A DNA stretch of 43,273 nt from an uncultured Bacteroidota bacterium (lineage in GTDB: Bacteria; Bacteroidota; Bacteroidia; Flavobacteriales; Flavobacteriaceae): NCBI GenBank assembly GCA_913041125.1, contig CAJWHM010000016.1, positions 1 to 43,273 on the forward strand, written 5' to 3'. Below the pieces are notes generated by a model. That model was not told the DNA's origin. It saw nothing but the letters and a program-made list of their open reading frames with translations, and made no database searches. Of the stretch, positions 10,366 to 19,939 are shown in pieces. The translations under genes were made by a program, and so were the position numbers. Position 1 is the first letter of the stretch, and every line of letters begins with the position of its first letter.

Positions 10366-11508
10366 ATGCCTGAAAAAACTTTATTGAAAAGAATTAGAAA
10401 ATGGATATTACTCATTTTAGGATTTATTGTTATCGCACTATCCTTTCTTTTTTCAAAAAAAATTATAGATAGTAGTCCACCTCCAAGAAAAAAAGCTGAA
10501 AATACGGTTAGAGATGTTTATACAAAAACTGTAAAAAACGGGCCATATCAAGTTCAAATCCCTTCGGATGGAATTTTAAGGGCTTATAAAAGAATTCAAA
10601 TTACATCTCGTGTTCAAGGAATTCTTAAAACAATAAAGCCGTTATTCAAATCTGGACAAGAATATAAATTAGGACAAAATATTGCACTTATTGAATCTTC
10701 TGAGTACCGAGCAAATGTGATTGCTCAAAGAGCATCTTTATATAACCTCATAACATCAGTACTTCCCGATTTAGAGTTAGATTTTCCTCAAGCTTATGAG
10801 AACTGGAGTTTGTATCTGAAGAAATTTAATTTGGAAAAGCCAGTACCACCGCTTCCCAAAATGGAAGATAAAGTTAGATTGTTTGTTTCTGGGAGAGGAA
10901 TAATTTCCTCCTATTATTCGTTACAAAATCTTGAGAAAACTTTGACTTTTTATCGTATCAGAGCACCTTTTAGTGGAGTTTTGGTTCAGGCAAATGTGAC
11001 AGAAGGATCACTTATAAGACCAGGACAAGTTTTAGGAGAATTTATTGCTCCTGTAGATTATGAGTTAATGGTAGCACTTCCAAAATCTTATATTTCAAAT
11101 ATTTCAAAAGGAGCTGAAGTAAAGGTCAAATCTATTGATACTGACCAAATGTTTACTGGATTAGTTTCAAGAATTAATGCAAAAGTTAATAGTCAGACAC
11201 AATCTGTAGAAGTATATATTAGAATTAAAGATAAAAAGCTTAAAGAAGGGATGTATATGGAAGCTCAAATTGAAGCTATGGAATTTAATAATGTTTTCCC
11301 AGTAGATAGAGGCCTTATAAATGGATCAAATGAATTATTTGTAGTTAGAGACAATAAACTTATTTTGCTTAAAGTCAATCCAATTCATTACACTGAAACA
11401 TTGGCTATAGTTAATGGTTTATCCGAAGGGGAAGAAATTATATCACAGCCCTTAATTGGAGCATATCCTGGCATGGAGATAAATCCTGTTAATCTTGAAC
11501 AGAAATAA
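10366..11508 (+). CDS. RND efflux periplasmic adaptor (membrane fusion protein)
   Basis: A 380-residue HlyD/AcrA-type adaptor linking an inner-membrane RND pump to an outer-membrane channel. It has one N-terminal membrane anchor (about residues 12-30), a barrel-sandwich/lipoyl half-motif (ITSRVQGILKTIKPLFKSG), a short helical hairpin region, and the returning lipoyl half (YRIRAPFSGVLVQANVTEGS). Beta-barrel and membrane-proximal domains follow (GLSEGEEIISQPL). It is the first gene of a three-gene operon: 9 nt separate it from the pump gene, and the channel gene follows. This order is the standard tripartite arrangement. Substrates cannot be predicted. The start is the ATG at 10366; no obvious regulator gene lies next to it. 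Confidence 0.92.
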   Translation: MPEKTLLKRIRKWILLILGFIVIALSFLFSKKIIDSSPPPRKKAENTVRDVYTKTVKNGPYQVQIPSDGILRAYKRIQITSRVQGILKTIKPLFKSGQEYKLGQNIALIESSEYRANVIAQRASLYNLITSVLPDLELDFPQAYENWSLYLKKFNLEKPVPPLPKMEDKVRLFVSGRGIISSYYSLQNLEKTLTFYRIRAPFSGVLVQANVTEGSLIRPGQVLGEFIAPVDYELMVALPKSYISNISKGAEVKVKSIDTDQMFTGLVSRINAKVNSQTQSVEVYIRIKDKKLKEGMYMEAQIEAMEFNNVFPVDRGLINGSNELFVVRDNKLILLKVNPIHYTETLAIVNGLSEGEEIISQPLIGAYPGMEINPVNLEQK

Positions 11509-11517
11509 GCTAATCAA

Positions 11518-14500
11518 ATGAAAAAAATTATTAATTATTTTATTCGCTACCATGTGGCAGTGAATGTAGTTATTGTAGCATTTTTATTATTTGGGATTTT
11601 AGGATTAAAATCATTAAAGTCATCATTTTTTCCTCTAACAGAATCACATATAATTAGGATTGCAGTTGTTTACCCGGGAGCTTCACCCATAGAGATCGAA
11701 GAAGGAGTTATTCTAAAGATAGAAGACAATCTAAAAGGGCTAAGAGGTGTTGAGCGAGTGACCTCAGTCTCGAGTGAAAATACAGGATATATAACAGTTG
11801 AGATTGAAGAGGAATTAGATATCAACTTTATGTTGTTGGAAGTCAAAAACGCCGTGGACAGAGTGCCAAGTTATCCTACAGGTATGGAGCCCTTGGTTGT
11901 CTATAAACAAGAGCCTCAAAGATCCACTATAAATTTTGCACTTACAGCTGAAAATAAAACTCTTTTAGAGCTTAAAAAAATTGGTCGTCAAATTGAAAAT
12001 GAACTCAGATCTATACCAGGAATTTCTCAAATAAGTGTTTCAGGTTATCCTGATGAAGAAATTGAAATTGCTGTTGATAGAAATAAGCTATTAGCTTTTG
12101 GATTAAGTTTTAATGATGTTGCACAAGCTGTAGCAAAATCAAATATCATTATAACTGGGGGTAAAGTAAAAACAGAGGCAGAGGAATTTTTAATTCGTGC
12201 TAATAATAAATTTTACTATGGCGATCAGCTTTCTAAAATTGAAGTTTTATCAAAACTAGATGGGACTAAAATTTTTTTGAGGGATGTTGCCGATATTAAA
12301 GATAGATTTTCCGAAACACCAAACCGGAGCTTTCTTAGTGATGATGTACTAATAAAGATATCAGTAAGTTCAACAAATTCAGAAGATGTTATTTCATCCT
12401 CTGCAAAAGTGAGAGATTACATAGAAAAGTTTAATAATCAAAATAAAAATTCAAGGCTTGAAGTGCTATCAGATGCATCTGATACTTTAAATGGAAGAAA
12501 TAGACTTTTGATAGAAAATATTTTTCAAGGGATGATTCTTGTTTTAATTTTTCTTTCACTTTTTTTAAATTCAAGGTTAGCCTTCTGGGTGGCGTTTGGT
12601 CTGCCAGTTTCATTTTTGGGGATGTTCATTTTTGCTCCTCTACTTGGAGTTACAATAAATGTATTGTCTACTTTCGGAATGATTATAGTTATTGGAATTT
12701 TAGTTGATGATGGAATTGTAATCGCTGAAAATATATACCAACATTACGAAAAAGGGAAAAGTCCCTACAGCGCGGCTATAGATGGTGTTCTTGAGGTAAT
12801 ACCTCCTGTTGTTTCTGCAATTATAACTACTATTATGGCATTTTCCCTTTTTCTATTTCTAGATGGAAGAATTGGAGAATTTTTTAGTGAAGTTTCAGCT
12901 GTAGTTATGTTAACACTTCTAATTTCTCTAATAGAGGCTCTTATAATTCTTCCAGCTCACTTGGCACATTCCAAGGCTTTATTAAAGCAAGAAAAAATCC
13001 CAAAAAACTTTATCTCAAAAGTTTTTAAAAAACTTAGAGATTTCAACAAAATTGGAGACAAACTAATGAAATTTATGAGAGATAAATTATATCTGCCTTT
13101 TCTTGATTTCTCATTGAAAAATCGTTTTTTAGTCATCTCTATGTTTGTAGGGTTATTTTCCTTAACAATTGGATCATTTGGTGGGGGAATTATAAGAACT
13201 TCTTTTTTCCCTTCAATAGCATCAGATAGGATTTCAATAAATCTTGTAATGCCTAATGGGACAAATGAAAAAATAACAGACTCTATTATTACAATGATAG
13301 AAGAAACTTCTGAAATAGTTAACAAGGAATTAACGGATAAGTTTCTTAAGGGAACTGGGAAAAATCTCTATGTAAATTCTATTAAAACTTTGGGTAGTGG
13401 ATCTTCTAGAGCTAACCTAATAATTAATCTTTTGCCTGGTGAACAACGCCCTGACAATATTAGGGCTAGAATGGTTTCGTCAAGAATATCAGAACTTGTT
13501 GGCCCTATAATTGGTGTTGAAAGTATTGTATATGGTTCAGGATCAAACTTTGGAGGAAAACCAGTATCAGTCTCTTTATTGTCTAATAATATACAAGAAT
13601 TAAAAAATGCTAAAATTGAATTAAAACAAGCTTTGAAATCAAATGCCTTTCTTAAAGATGTTGAGGATAACGATCCAGCTGGAATAAAGGAAATAAAATT
13701 AAAATTAAAGGAAAATGCCTATTCATTGGGGTTAGATTTAAGATACTTGATGAGCAGGGTTAGAGCTGGTTTTTTTGGTGTCCAAGCGCAACGATTTCAA
13801 AGAGGGCAAGATGAAATTAGGGTCTGGGTTAGATATAAAAAAGAAGATAGATCTTCAATTTCACAACTTGAAGACATGAAAATTGATTTACCAAATGGAA
13901 ATGTAATTGCATTAAAAGAGGTGGCTACATATTCAATAGAAAGAGGAGATGTGTCAATAAATCATCTTGATGGAAGAAGAGAGATTCAAGTATCAGCGGA
14001 CCTAAAAAATTCTGAAGAATCCTCTCCAACTGATATTATGAATGATATACGATTAAATATAATGCCAGAAATACAAGCAAGATATCCTACTGTAAGTGCA
14101 TCTTATGAGGGGCAAAATAGAGAAGCATTCAAATTAATTAATTCATTATCTGCCGCTGGTATTCCAATTTTAATTCTGATTTATATTACTATAGCATTTA
14201 CTTTTAGAAGCTTTTCACAGCCTGTATTACTATTTTTATTAATGCCTGTAAGTTTAATTGGTGTAGCCTGGGGTCATTGGGTGCATGGCTTTCCGGTAAA
14301 TATTCTATCATTATTAGGTGTAATTGCCCTTATCGGTATAATGGTAAATGATGGCCTAGTTTTAATTGGGAAATTTAATAATAATTTGAAACAAAATTTT
14401 AGTTTTAATGAAGGGCTAATTAATGCAGGTAAATCTAGATTTAGAGCTATTTTTCTAACTACTGCCACAACTGTTGCTGGGCTTACACCATTACTTTTAG

Positions 14501-14751
14501 AGAAAAGTAGACAAGCACAGTGGTTAAAACCTATGGCAATCTCAGTTTCCTACGGGATAGCTTTTGCTACGCTTTTAACACTAATACTTTTACCAATTTT
14601 TATATCGTTGAATAATGATATAAAAGTAATTTTTAAATGGCTTATTTCGGGTAACTATCCATCTAAAGAGATCGTGGAAAGAGCAATAATTGAAAAGAAA
14701 GAAGAGCAAAAAATGGACGAGATGAATAACTCAAAAACTCGAACACTATGA
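11518..14751 (+). CDS. RND efflux pump inner-membrane permease
   Basis: A 1,077-residue resistance-nodulation-division transporter (AcrB-like superfamily), a proton-driven exporter acting with the flanking adaptor and TolC-like channel. It shows the duplicated RND layout: helix 1 (about residues 10-30), a large periplasmic loop, helices 2-6 (about 335-480), a second helix-loop half (about 540-1040) and a soluble C-tail. The proton-relay Asp pair is present in GILVDDGIVIAEN (Asp397-Asp398). The matching second-half motif reads GIMVNDGLVLIGKF. The tail is charged (EKKEEQKMDEM). Length is normal for the family. The TGA stop overlaps the ATG of the channel gene (ATGA at 14748), so translation is coupled. 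Drug, lipid or metabolite export are all possible. Confidence 0.95.
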   Translation: MKKIINYFIRYHVAVNVVIVAFLLFGILGLKSLKSSFFPLTESHIIRIAVVYPGASPIEIEEGVILKIEDNLKGLRGVERVTSVSSENTGYITVEIEEELDINFMLLEVKNAVDRVPSYPTGMEPLVVYKQEPQRSTINFALTAENKTLLELKKIGRQIENELRSIPGISQISVSGYPDEEIEIAVDRNKLLAFGLSFNDVAQAVAKSNIIITGGKVKTEAEEFLIRANNKFYYGDQLSKIEVLSKLDGTKIFLRDVADIKDRFSETPNRSFLSDDVLIKISVSSTNSEDVISSSAKVRDYIEKFNNQNKNSRLEVLSDASDTLNGRNRLLIENIFQGMILVLIFLSLFLNSRLAFWVAFGLPVSFLGMFIFAPLLGVTINVLSTFGMIIVIGILVDDGIVIAENIYQHYEKGKSPYSAAIDGVLEVIPPVVSAIITTIMAFSLFLFLDGRIGEFFSEVSAVVMLTLLISLIEALIILPAHLAHSKALLKQEKIPKNFISKVFKKLRDFNKIGDKLMKFMRDKLYLPFLDFSLKNRFLVISMFVGLFSLTIGSFGGGIIRTSFFPSIASDRISINLVMPNGTNEKITDSIITMIEETSEIVNKELTDKFLKGTGKNLYVNSIKTLGSGSSRANLIINLLPGEQRPDNIRARMVSSRISELVGPIIGVESIVYGSGSNFGGKPVSVSLLSNNIQELKNAKIELKQALKSNAFLKDVEDNDPAGIKEIKLKLKENAYSLGLDLRYLMSRVRAGFFGVQAQRFQRGQDEIRVWVRYKKEDRSSISQLEDMKIDLPNGNVIALKEVATYSIERGDVSINHLDGRREIQVSADLKNSEESSPTDIMNDIRLNIMPEIQARYPTVSASYEGQNREAFKLINSLSAAGIPILILIYITIAFTFRSFSQPVLLFLLMPVSLIGVAWGHWVHGFPVNILSLLGVIALIGIMVNDGLVLIGKFNNNLKQNFSFNEGLINAGKSRFRAIFLTTATTVAGLTPLLLEKSRQAQWLKPMAISVSYGIAFATLLTLILLPIFISLNNDIKVIFKWLISGNYPSKEIVERAIIEKKEEQKMDEMNNSKTRTL

Positions 14752-16094
14752 ACAAGGAATTTATTATAGTTTTCTTTATTGTTGGGTTAAATTTGATTTT
14801 GAAAGGACAAGAAAAACTAACCAAGGAACAAGCACTATATCTAGCATTAGAAAATAATTTTGGTATTCAAGTATCAAAAAATACAACAAAAATTCAAAAA
14901 AATAATAGTAGCTTTTTAAATTCAGGATATTTGCCAACTGTCTCTTTATCAGGGGGGAGTAATTATGTAGGATCTGACTCAGAAATTGCATTTCCAGATC
15001 AATTTGATGAAAAGGGCAATCCTATACCAAACCGGATTTTTGAAGGTCAAGAATCCCAACGTTTTAATGCAGGGGTAAATTTAAACTATACTCTTTTTGA
15101 TGGTATGGGGAGAAAATATATTTATAAGCAGTTAAAAGAGCAATATGCACTAAGTGAATTACAATTAAGAGAAACTATTGAATTTACAATGCTTCAACTT
15201 TTTGAGGTATATTTTAATATAGCTCAATTTACTGAGTCAAGTAAGATTTTTAAGGAAAATTTAGACATTTCTAAGGAACGTCAAAAAAGAGCTCAGACTG
15301 CATTTATATATGGACAAGGGAATAAGCTTTCTGTTTTAAATGCCCAAGTTGATGTAACAAATGATAGTATAAGTTTGATTCAGGCAAATCAGCAATTAGA
15401 TAATTATAAACGCGATCTTAATTTGCTTATGAATCAACCCATTAATCAAAATTTTGATGTTGAGTTAGACTTAAAATTTATTGATAATATAAAAATTCAA
15501 TCTTGGTTGGAAACTGCTAATGAAAATAATGTTGAAATTTTAAAACAGAAACGAAATAGTAAAATCAATTCTTATGATATAAAAATTAGTCAATCAGGAT
15601 ATCTACCAACAGTTGGATTAGTTGGCTCTTATGGATGGAATTTAAATAAAAGCCCAGCAACTGCTTTTTTCCCAGGGACAAATAATACAACCTATTCTTT
15701 GGGTGTAGGTGCTAGTTTGAATTGGAATCTTTTTGACGGAGGGAGAACAAAGATTCGTACAAAGAATGCAAAATTGAGTTTTGAAAATCAAATATTAGTC
15801 GAACAAGAAGCAATGTTGAGTTTTGAGCGAGATTTGGAAAATTCATTTCAAAATTATAGAAATACAAAAGAGATTTATGAAATCCAAAAAAAACAAGTCG
15901 AGACTGCAACATATAATTTTAAGCGCTCGCAAGCGCAATATAAATTAGGTTCGATTACCGCAATAGAGTTTAGACAAGCACAAATTAACCTTTCTAATGC
16001 ACAAAATCAGAGAGCAGTTGCTAAGTATAGGGCTAAACTTTCAGAATTACAATTGATTCAAATTACAGGACAATTATTAAATGTTGAGTTGTAA
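14748..16094 (+). CDS. TolC-family outer-membrane efflux channel
   Basis: A 448-residue outer-membrane factor completing the RND tripartite pump. It has an N-terminal signal peptide (IVFFIVGLNLILKGQ) followed by two repeats of the TolC/OEP fold: long helical stretches alternating with beta-strand segments, including GVNLNYTLFDGMGRK and GASLNWNLFDGGRTK, the paired strand-turn signatures of OEP domains. The long coiled-coil helices include the segment KKQVETATYNFKRSQAQYKLG. The ATG overlaps the stop of the pump gene. The gene ends one base before the oppositely oriented DUF5916 gene, and no intrinsic terminator fits between them. Confidence 0.93.
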   Translation: MNKEFIIVFFIVGLNLILKGQEKLTKEQALYLALENNFGIQVSKNTTKIQKNNSSFLNSGYLPTVSLSGGSNYVGSDSEIAFPDQFDEKGNPIPNRIFEGQESQRFNAGVNLNYTLFDGMGRKYIYKQLKEQYALSELQLRETIEFTMLQLFEVYFNIAQFTESSKIFKENLDISKERQKRAQTAFIYGQGNKLSVLNAQVDVTNDSISLIQANQQLDNYKRDLNLLMNQPINQNFDVELDLKFIDNIKIQSWLETANENNVEILKQKRNSKINSYDIKISQSGYLPTVGLVGSYGWNLNKSPATAFFPGTNNTTYSLGVGASLNWNLFDGGRTKIRTKNAKLSFENQILVEQEAMLSFERDLENSFQNYRNTKEIYEIQKKQVETATYNFKRSQAQYKLGSITAIEFRQAQINLSNAQNQRAVAKYRAKLSELQLIQITGQLLNVEL

Positions 16095-16095
16095 A

Positions 16096-18300
16096 TTAAA
16101 GATTCAACCAGTAGGTAAGTTTAAGATTTATTGAACGAAAAACAGGACCAAACTCTTGCGTATAGTAATTGTCATTATAAACAAGATACAAGTCTGATAA
16201 TGGAGCAAAACGCCACTGAAGTCTAGAATTTATGCCAAAATTATTTGTTAGATTACTATATTGAATTAGAGTAGACCAAAATATATTTTTAGTAAAAGTA
16301 AAATCAAACTTAGGCCTAATTAGAATAATATCATTTGACGAATATGGTCTGGGTAACTTAATTTTATTATAATCCCATTGTAGAGTAAAAATAAATTTGG
16401 GTTGAAATCTATATCCTATAGTCCCGGTGTAGGATAATTTAGTGCCATTAAAAAACCCACCGTAGGTTAACTCTGAATTAAGAATAAATGGATTAGCAAA
16501 ATTTAGTCTATAATTTAAATTCCATTCATTATAATTATAATCGGTTTCGCTTGGTAATTCTAATGCGCCATCTGTTCTGCTTGGATCGAAGCTATTGAAG
16601 AGAAAAACAAACTTGTTATTAAATCCAAGTTGTAATTGATTTTGATTATTTGTGCTAAGAGTATATTCAAAATTAAATGATTCATCAGTTTTAAAGTAGT
16701 TTAAATTTTGTTGAAGCCAAGAGAGATGTAAAAATCTAAAACCATGTGAATTTATTTTTCCTTTTTTTGGATAGAAATTTCGTGTAATGCTATTCCCTGT
16801 TTTGATAATACCAGTTCTTCTGATAAAACCAAGGTCAGATCTAAAGTCTTCATCTACAAAAACGGTATTCGAGTATAATCTCCATTCTCTGGTATTATAA
16901 AAAATTGAAGCAAAACTTGAAAGATTTCCTTCTTTATCATTTGGTTTAAATGATTTATGAGTATAAAATTTTCCAATCCATCTATTATTAGAAGATGCTA
17001 AATTGTAATCTAACCCTACAACGCGATTGTATTTATCGTTAGCTTCTAAAAAATCATAATTTCCAAAAGTTTCTCTATTGACTATAAAAACTCCTATTTG
17101 TGAACCACCAAAAACTTTTCTTTGAATTGCAAACATGGAATTATTATTTGATGCAATTTGGTTTTTAATGTCCTCACTATTCTGGATGTTTAAAAAACCT
17201 AATCTCCAGTTTTCGTCAATTTTTCCACTTAAGCGAACTCCTCCAATAATGTTATTTTGAATTGTATTTCCTACTGAATCTTTTGCTATTCCAATCCTTC
17301 TCGAAAAGAACGGAATTGCATCTCTAAAACTTCCAAAACTCCCAAATAGATCTCCATTATCAATGAAAAATTGTCTTTTCTCAGGAAGAGTAATTTCAAA
17401 TCTGGTAAGGTTAGTAATCACATCATCAACCTCTACATTTGAAAAATCAGGATTAATTGTTACATCAAGGTTTAATCCGGTCCCTATTGCAATTTTAAGA
17501 TCTCCTCCTAAAGAAAATAAATTATCATTTTTAATATCACTAAAGTCTTTTGAATTTAGAGCATTTATATATGGTATTAAATATAAAGGTGTTTTATTTT
17601 TTTTTAAGGGTTCTTCAAAAATCATTTCTCCAAAAAATCCAATATGTGTTGGGAATAGACCCTGGACCACATTGGTCCAGATACTTCTTTCGTTACTCTG
17701 AAAATCATATCTATATGCTTGAAACCCCCAGCTTTTAGAATTTTCAGGATATTTTATTGAACTAAACGGTATGGCATATTCAACAACATATTTATTGTCA
17801 AAATATTTACTTGCAGATCTCCATTTAGTATCCCATGTGAGATTGAATCCTCTAACACCAACACCTCTCTCTGAAATAAGAGCCTCTCTTTGTACACCAA
17901 AAGCATTAACTCCGAATAAAAAAGCATTTTGTCCGTCATTAAAGGTTTCAAACTCAATAGTTACATTATCGTTATTTCTTGAGCTATAATCTCGCCTAAG
18001 AGAATTTATTGTGTAATTTTTTCCAACAGTGTAGGCTGTAACACCTACATATAGGTGGGTATCGCTATATAGAAGCTTTACCTCTGTTTTATCAGTAGCT
18101 TTTACAGAATCAGAGGGGAATTGTTGCCAAAATTCATCTGCTTTGTCAGCTTTTTCCCAAACTTTTTCATCCAAAATACCATTTAAAATAATTTCCTCAC
18201 TTATTTTTTTAACTGTTACAAATCTTTTTTCATTTTGAGAATAGGAATTTAAAATAGAGAATAAAAAAATTGAAAGAAGGGTATACTTGAATAAATACAT
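16096..18300 (-). CDS. CBM9-like / DUF5916 outer-membrane beta-barrel protein
   Basis: A 734-residue exported protein when read from the ATG at 18300. That start puts a clean signal peptide (MYLFKYTLLSIFLFSILNSYSQ) at the N-terminus. An in-frame ATG at 18333 would add 11 residues ahead of it and is less likely. Residues about 25-190 resemble a family 9 carbohydrate-binding-like domain (ILDEKVWEKADKADEFWQ, then LYVGVTAY). The remainder matches the DUF5916 type, rich in alternating aromatic strands and ending in KLTYWLNL, as expected of an outer-membrane barrel. Such proteins are widespread in Flavobacteriia and their function is not established. A TAGCTTTG -7 box at 18368-18375 probably drives it, giving a leader of about 60 nt. 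Confidence 0.85.
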   Translation of the reverse strand: MYLFKYTLLSIFLFSILNSYSQNEKRFVTVKKISEEIILNGILDEKVWEKADKADEFWQQFPSDSVKATDKTEVKLLYSDTHLYVGVTAYTVGKNYTINSLRRDYSSRNNDNVTIEFETFNDGQNAFLFGVNAFGVQREALISERGVGVRGFNLTWDTKWRSASKYFDNKYVVEYAIPFSSIKYPENSKSWGFQAYRYDFQSNERSIWTNVVQGLFPTHIGFFGEMIFEEPLKKNKTPLYLIPYINALNSKDFSDIKNDNLFSLGGDLKIAIGTGLNLDVTINPDFSNVEVDDVITNLTRFEITLPEKRQFFIDNGDLFGSFGSFRDAIPFFSRRIGIAKDSVGNTIQNNIIGGVRLSGKIDENWRLGFLNIQNSEDIKNQIASNNNSMFAIQRKVFGGSQIGVFIVNRETFGNYDFLEANDKYNRVVGLDYNLASSNNRWIGKFYTHKSFKPNDKEGNLSSFASIFYNTREWRLYSNTVFVDEDFRSDLGFIRRTGIIKTGNSITRNFYPKKGKINSHGFRFLHLSWLQQNLNYFKTDESFNFEYTLSTNNQNQLQLGFNNKFVFLFNSFDPSRTDGALELPSETDYNYNEWNLNYRLNFANPFILNSELTYGGFFNGTKLSYTGTIGYRFQPKFIFTLQWDYNKIKLPRPYSSNDIILIRPKFDFTFTKNIFWSTLIQYSNLTNNFGINSRLQWRFAPLSDLYLVYNDNYYTQEFGPVFRSINLKLTYWLNL

Positions 18301-18367
18301 GTTTATCCTAAATGGGAAAAAATTATAAACCAATATATTTGTCTTTTACCCTTACTAAAAGGTTTTA

Positions 18368-18375
18368 CAAAGCTA
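18368..18375 (-). promoter_or_regulatory. Bacteroidota-type -7 promoter box (TAGCTTTG)
   Basis: On the minus strand this reads TAGCTTTG, a perfect match to the Bacteroidota -7 consensus TAnnTTTG, about 68 nt upstream of the chosen DUF5916 start. I see no clear TTG -33 element at the usual distance. The inferred leader contains a small CCTT/AAGG hairpin. Confidence 0.45.
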
Positions 18376-18506
18376 GAATATCATTTTTACTAAGACTGTA
18401 TTTTAGGGAAAAAGTTTAATAGGGGGGTGATGTTTTTTAAAAGTAATTAATCAGTTCTTTTCCTAATATATATTCTTTTAATCTCTATTTCAAAATTCTT
18501 TAATTA

Positions 18507-19187
18507 CTATTGAGGAATAAGTAACTGTTCAAAAAATCCCCCTATTTCTTTTTTTCGGTCAACAAAATGAATTTCTAAAATCCAATGCCTTTGATTTCCT
18601 TTTTTATCAGGATTGGACATATATATGTTATTTTCAGTATGTATATAATTTGTTTTATTTTCTTTTTCAAGTTTTTCGTGTGGAAAATGACCTATTAGAT
18701 GTCCAGCAATTATACCTCCAAATTCCCACCCCATTTCAATTGCCAAGTTGCAACAATACGAATAAAGCTCTGATCCAGTTATTTTTTCTCTTTTGAAATA
18801 AAATGAGCATGCTTTTTTCCATGCTTTTTCTATATCAGTTTTTAATTTATTTTTCAAAGGGTCATTACCCAAAACAAAAGTTCTTCCATAATCAGCTTCC
18901 CAATCTTCGAAAATTGGACCAAAATCTAAAAAAACAATATCATTTTCTTTCACCATCAAGTTTTCTGGGTTTTCATCATATGGATATAATGTATTTTTTC
19001 CTGCTCTAACAATTCTTTTATGCCAATATTTTTTTATACCAAAAAGCTTAAAAGCAAGTTCATAAATTGAATTGTTTATGTCTTTTTCAGTTTTTTCGGG
19101 TTGAATGATATTTAGGAGTTCAATTTGTTTAAATAAATATGCTGCTTTACTTTCGGCATCAATGAGTTTTTCCAAATCTTTTTGCAT
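18507..19187 (-). CDS. M24-family metallopeptidase-like protein (Xaa-Pro aminopeptidase-like)
   Basis: A 226-residue cytoplasmic protein with the pita-bread (M24) fold. The five metal ligands of the family can be placed: Asp88 (FLDFGP), Asp99 (EADYGRTF), His167 (GHLIGHFPH), Glu205 (ILEIHF) and Glu220 (GGFFEQLL). Family members cleave N-terminal residues (methionine aminopeptidase, Xaa-Pro peptidase) or act as creatinase-like hydrolases. The protein is short and lacks the N-terminal creatinase domain, resembling single-domain M24 proteins common in marine bacteria. The GHFPHE segment is unlike the GHG(I/V)G pattern of methionine aminopeptidases, so a Xaa-Pro-type or other substrate is more likely. 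The HxlR-type regulator gene lies 49 nt upstream on the same strand. Confidence 0.85.
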   Translation of the reverse strand: MQKDLEKLIDAESKAAYLFKQIELLNIIQPEKTEKDINNSIYELAFKLFGIKKYWHKRIVRAGKNTLYPYDENPENLMVKENDIVFLDFGPIFEDWEADYGRTFVLGNDPLKNKLKTDIEKAWKKACSFYFKREKITGSELYSYCCNLAIEMGWEFGGIIAGHLIGHFPHEKLEKENKTNYIHTENNIYMSNPDKKGNQRHWILEIHFVDRKKEIGGFFEQLLIPQ

Positions 19188-19236
19188 ACTTTAAAAATCG
19201 AGATTTGTTGTTTTTAATTAAAAAAATTATAATTAT

Positions 19237-19701
19237 TTATGCATTCAACAGTTTTTCTTTGAATGATTTGTATGCCGATATAGCGTTATTGATAACTTCT
19301 TCCCTTTTTTTATTTTTATTATTCTTATACCACTCTTTAGACAATGGATGAAATTCCATATCAAGATGATCTTTACTCCACATAGAAAGATCATAAAGAA
19401 GTGGATAAAGTTGAATTCCAGACTCAGTTAAATAATACTGTTTGATTTTACGATTTTTTGGATGATGTATATATGAAATTAACTTATATTTCGATAGTTT
19501 ATTGATTCGGTCAGTGAGGATATTTGTAGCTATTTTTTCTGGTGAATTTTTAAAATCAGTAAAAGTATTTCTTTTAAGAAAAAAATCACGTAATATAACC
19601 AAGGACCAGTGATCACCAATGATTTCAAGAGATGTACTTATTGGACAAGATGATCTGTTTTCTGAAATTAAAATTGGTGGACGCTTTTGTAAAATTTCCA
19701 T
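19237..19701 (-). CDS. HxlR-family winged-helix transcriptional regulator
   Basis: A 154-residue DNA-binding regulator of the HxlR type. It shows the family core: a conserved Cys-Pro near the N-terminus (SSCPISTSLEIIGDHWSLV), the recognition-helix region (IATNILTDRINKLSKYKLI) and the wing with YYLTESGIQLYPLL. HxlR members sense aldehydes, quinones or oxidants, often through that N-terminal Cys; this Cys (about residue 19) is retained. The C-terminal tail is Lys-rich. It may control itself and the M24-like gene 49 nt downstream. An inverted repeat lies 5 nt before its ATG and a longer one about 60 nt upstream, both reasonable candidate operators. Confidence 0.92.
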   Translation of the reverse strand: MEILQKRPPILISENRSSCPISTSLEIIGDHWSLVILRDFFLKRNTFTDFKNSPEKIATNILTDRINKLSKYKLISYIHHPKNRKIKQYYLTESGIQLYPLLYDLSMWSKDHLDMEFHPLSKEWYKNNKNKKREEVINNAISAYKSFKEKLLNA

Positions 19702-19705
19702 AATA

Positions 19706-19720
19706 TTAGTTTTAAACTAA
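19706..19720. promoter_or_regulatory. 15-bp perfect inverted repeat beside the HxlR-type gene
   Basis: TTAGTTT-T-AAACTAA is perfectly symmetric around one base and sits 5 nt upstream of the HxlR-type start codon. Position and symmetry fit an autoregulatory operator; an AT-rich coincidence cannot be excluded. Confidence 0.35.
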
Positions 19721-19761
19721 AAAACCAGATACTCTAGCTAATTAATTCCTAAGTTAGTACG

Positions 19762-19796
19762 TAAACCAGTTATTTACTTTACATGAACTTGGTTTA
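19762..19796. promoter_or_regulatory. Imperfect inverted repeat in the HxlR-type / 19940 divergent region
   Basis: The left arm TAAACCAGTT (19762-19771) and right arm AACTTGGTTTA (19786-19796) are complementary apart from one extra base, with 14 nt between them. The repeat lies between the divergently transcribed regulator gene and the secreted-protein gene at 19940, a usual place for an operator of an adjacent regulator. Confidence 0.35.
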
Positions 19797-19905
19797 TGAT
19801 ATTGAAATTTACTAAAATATTAATTAAATAATACTTTAATTCATTTTTTTTCTCTTTCAAATAAACTTAGAAAACACCTTAATATTTAAAAAGAATCATA
19901 TTCAC

Positions 19906-19913
19906 TATATTTG
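19906..19913 (+). promoter_or_regulatory. Bacteroidota-type -7 promoter box (TATATTTG)
   Basis: TATATTTG matches TAnnTTTG exactly and lies 26 nt before the ATG at 19940. The following ATATTAGTATTAAATC resembles the leader sequences seen before several minus-strand genes of this window. No convincing -33 TTG is visible. Confidence 0.45.
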
Positions 19914-19939
19914 ATATTAGTATTAAATCTAAGCAAATT

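Noticed and set aside
18301-18333. Upstream ATG at 18333 for the DUF5916 gene
   Set aside because: It puts 11 extra residues ahead of a normal signal peptide that starts at 18300.
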